From Parus major (taxonomy: Eukaryota > Chordata > Aves > Passeriformes > Paridae): a stretch of DNA of 64,000 nucleotides. Made by a program: the position numbers and the translations under genes. The notes below the pieces were generated by a model that worked only from the letters and a program-made list of their open reading frames with translations, was not told where the DNA came from and ran no database searches. How positions within the stretch are numbered: the first letter of the stretch is position 1; each line of letters starts with the position of its first letter. The DNA lies in assembly GCF_001522545.3 (NCBI RefSeq), contig NC_031769.1, forward strand, positions 6,850,131-6,914,130. Reading direction: 5' to 3'. Of this stretch, positions 10,151 through 20,720 are shown in pieces.

Positions 10151-12070
10151 AGCGTGCAAGCTGAGGTGTAAACCTCTGGGACGTGTGGCAAGGCTCCGTC
10201 CCTGGAAAGCTGCACCAAGGCGAGGAGGGACCACGTTCTCCCAAGGGCAGCAGGACAGCACCGTCTGCCCCCGGCTGCTCCAGCCACCTGTGGGGCAGCG
10301 CAGCTGAGGGACTGCAGCCACAGCCTCGGGAAACCTCTCACAAGTGCGGGCACCGCTGGAAAGGCACAGAGGCCACGGCCGGCTTCAGCCGCCAGCTCGG
10401 CATTTTCCCGTGCGGGAGCCAAGCCCCGGCATCCCCCTGGCCGCTCCTGCGGCGTGCGGAGGGGCTCTCCCGGCATCCCGGAGAGCTGGGACAAGTGCCT
10501 GGCAGCGCCGCATCCCCGCTGGGGGCCCGCGCCTGCTGCGGGCTGGAGCGGAGGGTCCGGGGGGCTGCGGGAGCCATGGAAACGCGCCGAGCATCCCCCG
10601 CTCCCCGCGGCAGCGCCGTGCTATTCCCCACCCTCCCTGCAGCAGCCGTGGCCTGGCCGGGGCCGCGCCGGCTCAGCCGGAGTTAACGCCGGAGAGGCGG
10701 CTCCTCTCCCCACACCCTCCCCGGTTCCTGTTGTAAAAAGCGTGTGTAACCCCCCCCGGGGAGAGCGGCGAGCCGGGCACGGCCAGCGGAGGGGGCGACC
10801 GCCCCTCCGCCTACTCCAGCTCCCCTCTTTTTTATTTATCGCCACCCCCAGCCTCCCTTTTTCTGCAACTGCTCTGCGGGGTGGGCTCAGCTCGGCGGGA
10901 CCGCCCGGGCCCGGGGCGGCGGCCGGGCATGGCCGGGGCGGGGGGCGTGTGTGCGGCTCCCTCCTGCCCACCCCGCCCCGCCGGCTCCCGCAGGGCAAAA
11001 CCTGGATCCGGCTGGTGACAGAGCTGGGTGTCCCCGCTGCTCCCGCCTCCCCTCTGCTCTGACAGGGGCTGCTTTATTTTTATTGCCTTTTTATTTTATT
11101 TTTTTTTTTCCTCTTCCCTTTCGGTCAAAAGGAAAAATATATATTGAAAAGGGTGGGGAAGGAAAAGATAGAAAGCAGGCACCCTCCCCCTCCGCTGCTC
11201 GTAGTCCCCTCCACTCCACACCAAAAAAAAAAGAGCCATCGCAAGTGCACGCCAGTTCTTCACTAAAGTGATCCAGCCGCTGGATTAAGTAACTCTCGGG
11301 GAACAGCACACGCACGCACACACACGGCAAAAATGAAGGAAAAGGCAATGTTTCAAACGGCTAAAATGCAAGGAAACATGCTGGTAAGTGGCTGCTGCTG
11401 GCGCCTCCAGTGACTGTAAGTAAGTGTCGGGGCTCCTGCTCGGCTCGGCGCCGCCAGACCCGGCACGGTCTGTGCCGAGCCCCCGCTGCTGGGGCTGGGC
11501 TGCCCGGGGAGGCGGCAGAGGGGGCTTTGCTTGCTGTCCTTGCCCCTCTTGGTGTGTGTCCCCCCGCCGAAAGGGTCGCGGGGGATTTGGGGGTGCCGGG
11601 GTCTCCCTTTGCCGGGGGAGGGGGCGCAGCGCGGGGCTCGCTGGGGCACCGCGCCCCGGCACGGCCAACTTCACCAAGTTGATGACCACGGTGTGTGTGC
11701 GTGAGCTGGGGTGTGCGGGCTGCCTCGCCTTTCCTCCGGCATTACTACTGGAAACATTTGTCTTCGTGCCACTCAGGAAAAAAAAAACCCTTCAAAAAAA
11801 AAAACCCTACTCGGGATGCCTTTTGAATAATCCCCCTCCTCCCTTAAGGAAAAAATAAAAGCATCCAGCTGCTGTGCCGGAAGAAGTGCTGGTTGCCATC
11901 TTGTGCTGATGGAAATATATTGGTGTGTTTTGCCTGCTGGCTTGACCCGCTGGGGGCGGCGGGGCCGGGGGTGCGCGGGGCCCCGCATGCGGCGGCTCCG
12001 CAGCCGGGAGGAGCTCGCTGCGGTGGGGCGGGGGAGCACCGCAGCCCGGGAGAGGCTTCAGGGCGCTTCG
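10151..12070 (+). promoter_or_regulatory. CpG island promoter and 5' end of an unidentified gene
   Basis: This is the strongest gene-related signal. The sequence is strongly GC-rich and CpG-dense from about 10150 to 11065 and again from about 11400 to 12070. An AT-rich patch with a long T run lies between them. GC boxes are visible at 10935-10941 and 10971-10982, and a TATA-like 'tatatat' at 11138-11144. CpG islands of this size normally mark vertebrate transcription starts. A candidate coding ATG and splice donor at 11333-11384 suggest + strand transcription, with the body to the right. Bidirectional use cannot be excluded. I could not recognise the gene. Confidence 0.75.
11333..11383 (+). 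CDS. Candidate first coding exon (17 codons) of an unidentified gene
   Basis: An ATG with A at -3 begins a 17-codon frame, MKEKAMFQTAKMQGNML, that ends exactly at a full consensus donor GTAAGT at 11384-11389, leaving phase 0. Read without splicing, the frame stops at TGA 11411-11413. The stretch lies in the gap of the CpG island, where a first exon would be expected. Against it: the exon is short, I recognise no homologue, no downstream exon was found, and such an ATG could also be an upstream ORF in a 5' leader. It is partial by design and the rest would lie far to the right. Confidence 0.3.
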
Positions 12071-15000
12071 CCTCAAAACCAACTCACTGCAAATTAACGT
12101 GAAGATTGTAAAGGGTACCTGTTGGTCTCCTGTCCCCTCTCTGCTCAGGCAGAGCACTCCTGTGTGCGTTTCGCCTCCCCTGTGAGGGGAAATGCTAATA
12201 TTTAATACAAAGGTACTATCTGTTTCTCTTGTGCCTTCTGTTGACGTGTTCAAGGAGCAGCCAAAGTATTTGCCATGCTTTAATCAAGTTCTGTAGTAAA
12301 ATGCTTTGCTGGCTTTTTAAGGAAGAGCCTCCTTTCCCAATTCCAATAATATTGCTTTTCCCAGCAGTAGTGTTTAAGAGGAAGGTGCAATGCTATGTGA
12401 CCTGTGATTTCAAGTAAGGGAACTGAGCAGGAACTTCTACAAACATTTTTTTTTTCCAGGAGAATTGCACAGCCTGTGTGACTGCAGTGTGCTCCTTTTA
12501 CCGTGCTTTTTAAATGCCTGGGAAATACCTAGTGCTGGAACATTCTTAATGTGGAAAAATTTAGACTATTATCTGCTTAAGCTACTCATCCTAGCCTTTG
12601 GTTAGGATGTTCTCTGTAAAAAAAAATAATCAACCAGCCAAGATGAGATTGTTTGATTCGAGCACAGAGTGAGCCTAATTCACATACATAGAATGTGTAA
12701 AATCACAGAATTAGTAAAAACCTCTTGCACGCTTTCCTTGTTAGTCTCTGAAGTCAGGGAATGAGGAGCAGGCAGGGATTCCCCCACTGCCACTCAGCAC
12801 AGGGCTGGAGCTCCTGCTGGCATTTCTGGCTGGTGCTTCCGAGTGTGGCAAAATGGATCCGCGTATCCACAGCTCTGCGGGATGAGCAAAGGCTGGGTGA
12901 TGGATCTGCACTCAGGGCTGGGTAGCAGGGGCTGCCCACAGCTCCAACCTTCAGCCACAGACAGCAGATTTTGCCTCTCACACAGGAGCAGGATCTGGCC
13001 CCTCAGGCTGCTAAGTCACAGTTACTTCTGTCACATGGGGCAGTCTCCCTGGACCTGAATGCAAGGTTTTTCCTTTGGAGACCTCATTTTTGAGACACTG
13101 GGAATAAAAATTAAAGACAGGCAAGCTGTTACATTTGATTTTGGTGGGGGGACAGATGGTTTATTTAGATAATGTCTGTTTTTAGGGCCACCTAAACCAT
13201 GACACCTGGTTTCTGTGTTAGTATGGTCTGTGGTTGCAGCTGGATCTGTAGTTTATTTAAGCAAGAATTAAGTTTAGGTGACTATTTGAGCCCTAAGACA
13301 CTTGAATAGATTTTATATTTCTTCAAGATAGTATTTAGAAGACCTAATCCTGAAAACTGAGGTACACTTTGGATGGAAGTTCCAACAAGTTAAGCCTAGT
13401 ACTTTATTCTTTTCCTTAAGCTGTTGTTTAAAAAATAGTATTTTTGCTTTTATATCACTTTTGTTGCAATTAAAATTGGAATCCTGAACTACTGATGTAA
13501 AATCCTTTGATTTGGATGTCCTCCCTCACACATCTGGCAGTGATTGAGAATACAGGGTTAGGGTGTGTGGAATCCCAGGAGGTGCATTACAGTGTGCCCT
13601 GCATTGAGGGCTTCAGCAGAATCCAAAGAGCCATTGAAAATTCAAAGTCCACCATAACTTTGTTTGTTTGTTTGTTTTTTGGCAGTTTTGCTGTTGCTTA
13701 GAATCCTGACAAGCTTCTAACTATGTATTGATTTTTCTTCTCTTTAAAAATCTTTGTTAAATTGAGCTATTTCATTCCTAAAATGATGTGACAGCAAGTG
13801 ATAATACTGACACACTGGTCCCTGGCCATGCAGTGGACCCTTTTTAAGTGTGGTAATAGCTCATGGAGTCACTACACCTGTGATTTCTTTATTACCTAAT
13901 TAGAGCAGCAAAAAACGAAGCCATTCTTGTGACACTGAGATAAATGTTTTTATCCCTGTGGCAGTATTTTACCAGGGCTTTGTTTGGTTTTTTTTTTTTA
14001 AACAACAGCATTTACCTGGAAAGGTGCCTATTTTTATTTTACTGCTGTATTTCCCATTCATCATTTGAGCCAGGGGAATGCAACTTACAGAAATAGCTCA
14101 GGCTCTTACAATGGGATTTCACTTAATTCTATATAAAAGCTGTAGAGAGTGATTAATACACAGTGGTTTCTCCTAGTAAGAACTGATGTACCCTTGAGTT
14201 TTCCACAGTGTATTTGAAGTTAATGTGCAACAATAGGGTATGGACATAAATGTTTATCATGAATGTTTATCACTTTTGGAGTTAATTTAATACACTTGCA
14301 TTGTATCCTGACTTTAGGTATGGCTATATAATTTATTTATTTAAAATATTCCAGACATGTTCCTTACATGTCCAGCTGTCAGGTCAAGGACAATAGTGCC
14401 AACTACATGTTTTATTCTGCACTTCCCTGTGTCTCCCCAGGGACTGATCTATCATGTACACAGGCTTTTTGTTTGTTTGTTTTTGATGGATTTGAAAACA
14501 GATGTATCCAAAGGAGCTGATTGGAAAAGGGCCTTTACTGTGCCAGATTCTTCTCTTACAAGCACTCACAAAAATACCAATTTGTTAGAGGTACAATTGC
14601 AACAAGAGTAATAAGGCACTACTACCTTTGGTTGTAGACAATTAGGTGAGTGGGAACAATGGGCTGGGGAGAGTACAGAGGGTTCTCGAAGGCAAATTAA
14701 TGTGCTGTGTGTGAGCAGGCTGTTACTTTGGCACACTTCATGCTCAGTGGAAGCAGTGAGCACCCTGCTCTATCAGTGTGTGCTAGAAGGATTTTGCTGT
14801 GAAACTTGTGTTCTGAATTTCAGTCTAACCTGCAGTTGCTCAGTTGTTTGGAACCTGCCAAGAGAAACAGTGGTGGATGTGCCATGTTTCTGCTTTACTC
14901 TGATGAAAAATGTATGCGTAGGGCAAAAGAGACAAGTTGGCTGAAGGAGAGTCTGGAGATTTAGATTTTCAGTTTGACTACTTAAATTCCAACTCTGATA

Positions 15001-18000
15001 GCTGCAGTTTTGATGTACATGTAAAAAAACCCAAATAAAATAAGCCCAGTGGCAACTGTTAGGTCCTCAGAAGTCTGCTAGCACCTCTGAGGCCTCAGAG
15101 ACCACAAGGGTACAATTGACACGAGGACTAAGCTACTCTGTCATCCCAGGAGTGCTCCTGCTCTTCCTTGAGAAACACAACTCTGGTGCCTCTCAGGAGC
15201 AATAAATTCTTACTAAAATAAATAAGACCTTGGTGTTCCATTGTGATTTCCCTTATTTGCCATCATTTACCTACAGGTGTTTCTTGCAGTGTTCAATTGC
15301 ATGGCACTGAAACAGCACGAAATTCTCAGCCAAAAATGCAGTTGTGTTAACAAGGGGTAAAGAAGCTGTGTAAAACTTAATTTTTTTTGAAATTCCCACA
15401 CTGAAGTGATGTAGTTTCTGATCCAATGCAGCTTTCTGCTACTTTAGCCTTCCCTCTGTCTTATATTTAGGTAGACTTAGAAGCCAGATGCAATCCAGAT
15501 TTTGTGTACTATTCCTTAGTTGTTGACTACCTCAGCTAAAACACAGGGAGCTCCAGAACCAAAAGCAAGGGAACTGTGGTAGCAGTTCCCAGGTGAGCTA
15601 TCACGAGTTCAGCTGAAGTTTAAAGCCAGGCAGGAATTCAATTGCTGATACTACAGCAAAAATTGCAGCAAAAAAAAAAATCTTTGCAGCTGCTTAGTGA
15701 AAGGCAAGTTGTGTTTTGAGGACTGGAACATTCTCGTATCATTTCTGGGTCTGGCATAAAGGGAAACAAGGGTTCCCCTTTGTTAGGATAATATGTGCAG
15801 CAGGCATACAATCCATAGGAGGTGCTGGAATTGCTGCATTGTGGGAAAGCTGTAAGATATGTTCTCTTGGCATGCTGCTTGCTTGTTGGTGGAAATTAGG
15901 AGCCTTTTTTTACATTTAAGGTGGGATGGCAGAGAGTTCCATAAACTTTATAAGATCTTAATATTGTCCATGTAATGTAGTGTCATTTTAGATACATCCT
16001 TACTTACAGGGTAGAGAAGCTCAAAGCCTGGCATTATGAGGGATCCACTAGAGTTGCAGGACCTGTGAGAAGTAGATGGTGCCAGGCTGACTCAGAATAA
16101 CTTTGGGAGCTGTGGGAAGCACTCCACATTGCTGGCTTGCTATTTTGCACTGTGATATTGAAGGAGGGCATGTGGTCTAACTTTAATTTTCACTGTCAGA
16201 AGGGTTCAAAATCTTGAATCTGATACTGCTCCTCACACCTGCATCTTTTTCTTCAGTATTCCTCAGCAGCTTCTCTGGTCTCTCTTACTTGGATGAAAAA
16301 GGTGTGCTTTGTGTTAATTTCTTCCTCCTCTGAGCTGTCTGACTTTTCACAGGACAATCTTTCCCCTCCCTCTCTTTCTGAATCTTTTCACTGCTTTCCC
16401 AAATAGTAGAAGAGGAGAAGTTGAAGTGGCTGTTATGATTTTAGTGAATGACAGCTGAGTGGGTGGCTGTAGAGCCCTGAGCAGCAGCAGAGCCACAGAG
16501 CTGTCTGTGCAGCAGGGAAGACAGCATTTGTATTTGAGAGGTTACATTTATTCATTAATGAAGTCTGGATTTGCTTGTTAAGATAAATACCTTAAATGTA
16601 AATTTTGTAGATGTTGATGGCCTGAGGTTTTATTTGATGAGGAGAGTTTCTCTTTCTGTGCTGTGGAATGAGTCTTTCAACTGCCAGCAGATACTACACA
16701 GCACATTTGAAGTGTCACTCTTGTGTATCTCAGAACTTTGCACTCTCAGTAGTGGCCTAACTGATTATGTAATGGGGAAGGCAATTGAGAATCGTGCCCC
16801 AAGAGCACCTCTGGTTTGTACACAGCCCTTAGTACCAGCAGGGTCTTTAATGCAGCTGACAAAGACAAAACAAGATTCAAAGCTGGAAGTTGGAGTTAGA
16901 GCGTTCCAAACTAGAAGATAAAGTGCTCCGTTTTTACAGTGAAGGTGATGAACTGCTGGAACAGTCTCTGTGGGAGTGTGGTAATTCTTCATTAGAACAA
17001 GATGTGCATAGGATTCCTCTGACTAAACACTGGCTTCTTTAGTATAGACATTTATATCTAAGTTAGTCAGCCTGGGCTCTCTCTACAAATTAGTCAGTGG
17101 AGTCTGGGGCATGATTCATCCCATCTCCATGTAGATGTGTAAAATGGGCCAGCGTACCTGCACTCTTAAATGCCAGCTTCTCTCCATTGACTCAAGAATT
17201 ATGGGGTACAAGCTGAACCATAAACATCTACCCTGCAGATATCTAAGTGATGAGTCTGTCTGTTGCTTAAACGTAGTCATAGATATTCCAGAGCATCTTA
17301 AGTGAAACTAAGAGCCTTTTCCAGCCTCCTCTGTTACATCAGACAAAAACTGCTCTGCACATCTGCCTAGGGTTTGTCAACTACATTTGCAGTAGCATGT
17401 GAAGATAGATGAGCTCCACATTTGGAGCTTTGCTCTTCCCAGAACCCTGCAGGCTTGTGAAGAAGCAGATCCAGTCTCCCAGCAGCACAGCCCAGCTGTT
17501 GCAGGAGAGGAGCTCCATCTCAGCAAGATGCCATCCTGTAGCAGAAATCTCTTGGTCTGTAGTTTGCATAAATGAGCTGTCCTAGAACATCCTAATGCAC
17601 CCTTGGCTTTAAAATTATTTAATCCAAATGGTTTAATGTCATCACAAGTGCAATATGAGGATTTATTCTTCTAGGTCTGTGTTTGCATGTGTGTTGTCTG
17701 TACAGTATTGTACTACACAGTGACTCACGTGAGATTAACAAGCAAAGCCCATTTATTAAATTGTTTTATGTACTCTAAATCTCATGTAATCCACTAATGC
17801 ATAATGCTGTCACTTAGTAAGCTTGGCATTCCTTCCCAATGGAGCATTGCAAGTTCCCATAGTATTCAGTCCTTTTGAAAAGGCTGCAGTTGAGAATGCA
17901 ATTTTAAAAATAAATCTGAACCATTACAGCCTGACTGCTTACAGTACACAGAGAACTGGGACCCAGCTGTAGCATGCATTCACCTGTAGATTGCATGGAT

Positions 18001-20194
18001 TTTCTATCCTCTTAAGGACATTGTACAGACAGAGCTTCCATTCTAGCATGCAAAGTTTGCATTTGTAGTGTCCTGCTGCCCTTGGAGAGGATTATCAAGA
18101 TTATGTCTAAATTCTGCTTTTGCAAGAAACTGGCTTTGTGCATCTGTGGAGATGTTGGTGAGGCCTTGGGAATTCCTGGAGCATCTGTGTTGTAATATTT
18201 ATGCTGTGCTCTGGGAAGAAGTGTGTGTCTTGCTGGTGGTTTCTGAGCTCAGAAATTTCCCTGTGGGTTCTGTATGCCCAGAAATATCCTCTTCATTGCT
18301 ATAGAAGTGAAGAGTGGGAGCAGAAGCAGTGGGATTGCCTGTCATATCTTGATCAGGGGGTGAATTATTATGTGTGTAACTGGATCCAACCCTCAGTTGT
18401 TAATAGGTGGTTCCCAAGTTGCACACGTGCAAGGCACAATAGAAGAGTTGCAAACTCTGTGCGCCTCCAGTAACTAATTCAGGATTTATTTTGTGACAAG
18501 GCTCTTTTCATAGTGTGTCTGTTTCTATGAAGTATTCCCACCATCTCATCCCTAATTACCATGGAATGATGATTTAGGGGGTTGATGAGATGCACACAAG
18601 TGTCCAATCAAAGCAAGTATGAGAAAACAAACAATTGAAGGCAGTGGGACGAGCTGCAGTGGTGAACACTGTATGCCCAGGTCAAGCACTGGATGGTGAG
18701 CAGACTGGTCAATGCTGTGGAAAATCCTTCTCAAGTTACAGTGAATGCTGGCCAGGAGATTTTGTCAACTCAGGCATGTGTAGACAGACTTGGCATGAAT
18801 TCCAGTCACATATTGCGTAGCCTCATTCTGTAGTCATTATTCAGCACTTACTCAAGCAAAACTTTTGCCAAACTTAATGGGTTTACTACTCCTGCTGAAA
18901 TGAGTAAGACTTTTATCTGAGGCTCAGGTGCTTTCAGATGAGAGTCTCAACACATAACCCCACCATGTTCTGTGCCACCAGGGATTTTCAGTAATTTTTA
19001 AAAGGTAACAACACTGAAATATACTGCAGTTGACAAGAAAAAAATTAAAAAGTGGTGAACTGCATGGTAAAAAAGCAAGAAGAAGAAAAGCAGAGTGGGG
19101 AGGTTAAGACAGGCACTCTATATATGTTACTCCATCTCATTTTATAAGTTGTCCCCCATGGAGAGCCCCATGAGCTCCTCCATCAGCTGTTCCCCAGAGC
19201 ATGCTGTGTGCCTGCACTTCTGCTTATGTTTGTTTTCACTGATGATGTCAAACTGGAAAACATGCTGAAAATGAAACATTTTTATTTGTTTATCATTTGG
19301 GACTGATGTTATTAAAAATGCAGAGAAAAATTGAAATTATAGCTTGGTATGTTTTCTGTAAATACTGAGTACTTCTTCTGCAGCCTATGATATAACCAAA
19401 GTAACTTAGAAATAAGCTTGTATTGCTTTTTTTCTAGTGCCTAATTATAAGGATGTAAAAAATATGCTCATGATAATGCATTCTCATCTGGCTGTGAGGG
19501 GGCTGAAAGTACCACTTATGAAGATCTAGTTTGTAAAGCAAGTGATTGTAATGCAGGAGTATGACTGTTCATGAGCTCTGAGTTTATTGACTGTTAAAAA
19601 CTGGATCTGTGGCCTACATGAAGGATGTATAAAATGCTGTGGGTAGAGCAGTAATTCAGAAATTAATTGTAGTTCCTATCAGTATGACTGAGCCTTTGCT
19701 GAGCTCACTATTTAGAATTTTTCTCAGGGAAGAGAAGTTAATCTTACATTCTCTGTTTATTTTATGTTATTTTCTGTGCATTTTATTTCATTTGCGTTAA
19801 CCATGTTCATCTACATTTGTAATCTGTTAAAAACATTGTTAAGGATGGTCCATTTTGGTTGGATTTAGACATCCTTGTTGCAATCAAAATCTATAATAGA
19901 TTATAGAGAGTTTAAAATTTTTAAAATTTAAAATTAAAATTTGCTCCTTTCTGTACCAGTATCTTGGGTTTTACAGATACACCGTATTTTGGTTTTTGTT
20001 TTTCACATTGTGGTTTTTTGGTTTTTTTTTTAATAAAGAGAGCGTTTCTCACTATTTTCCTACTCAAATTTTAACAGAATTGCAGTCTTGGTAGGGAAAG
20101 GAGTCCATTGGTAATATCTAAGGGTAGCAAATAAATCCTATGCAACAGCAATTAAAGCAAAAATCACGTCCTCCGGAGGCGTGCTCCTTGTTAT
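12071..20194. other. AT-rich non-coding stretch, probable large intron or intergenic DNA
   Basis: No supported gene. Content is unremarkable AT-rich DNA with simple (TTTG)n runs near 13660-13680 and 14465-14485, many short T and A runs, and a locally repetitive AAAATTTT-rich patch near 19905-19947. A 'tcacagaattagtaaaaacctc' stretch near 12703 looks like the antisense end of a CR1 but is too short to call. If the 10.2-12.1 kb island drives a rightward gene, this is its first intron. Confidence 0.6.
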
Positions 20195-20720
20195 GTTCCC
20201 TGTTCAGCAGCGTACTTAAGCACCTGTTTAACATTAATGGTAAGCATATGCTTAAATGTTTCTGCTGACTTGGGAGTTATGAGAAGCCTGCCTTGCACAC
20301 ACAGTGGTTGAACAGCCCATTTTCCATCTGAGTGCGAGCCCAGAGCACGGTGCTAGCTGTGCATTTTCCAGGTTAATTAGATTGGCATAACAAGATCCCT
20401 GGTGGACTCTGTGCAGTCATCAGCTCTTCTGTGCTCTCTGGCTATCGGGGGCTCTGCTTCAAGTTGTGCATCTTGTGCTGGTAACTGAAACAGAATATTG
20501 CACTCTATTTCACCAGTGTGTTCAAATGGAAACAGAATTGAATGGATTGCAAGTGCACCATAAATAAAAATTTAGCTCTATATTGCTAGCATGAATATGG
20601 TGCATCCTTCAAATGCACAGTGTCTACCAAGGACTATTTATTCTACAGAGCTACCAATAATGGTTATACTTTCATGAATTATGCATGTGTTTGTCCTTAA
20701 ACCTCACCTGGCTGTGATGT
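20195..20720. promoter_or_regulatory. Candidate conserved non-coding element (motif-rich)
   Basis: The stretch lacks repeats and contains homeodomain-type TTAATTAG (about 20373-20380), several ATTA and AATAAA-like cores, octamer-like 'atgcatgt' and 'cttaaatg' words, and balanced low-GC composition resembling vertebrate developmental enhancers. This is an impression from composition and motif density only. Conservation cannot be judged from one genome. Confidence 0.2.

Larger units (their letters stand above)
5792..11081 (+). repeat. Right copy of the 5.3 kb direct duplication
   Basis: This is the second copy of 494-5790. It starts immediately after the N and runs into unique sequence at 11082, so it carries the native right-hand junction. 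Its first ~130 bases contain all five substitutions I saw between the copies. It has a poly-T run 4 bases longer (near 7480-7490) and lacks the 11 bases present at 2279-2289. CR1 pieces, inverted repeat and CpG island all recur in the same order and orientation. Confidence 0.95.

Noticed and set aside
11424..11858. 144-residue + frame after the candidate first exon, and overlapping minus frames to 12253
   Set aside because: Same compositional effect. It begins after three donor sites and ends in low-complexity lysine codons from A runs.
12701..12727. CR1-like antisense tail 'aatcacagaattagtaaaaacc'
   Set aside because: Only about 25 bases resemble CR1 and nothing downstream continues the match.
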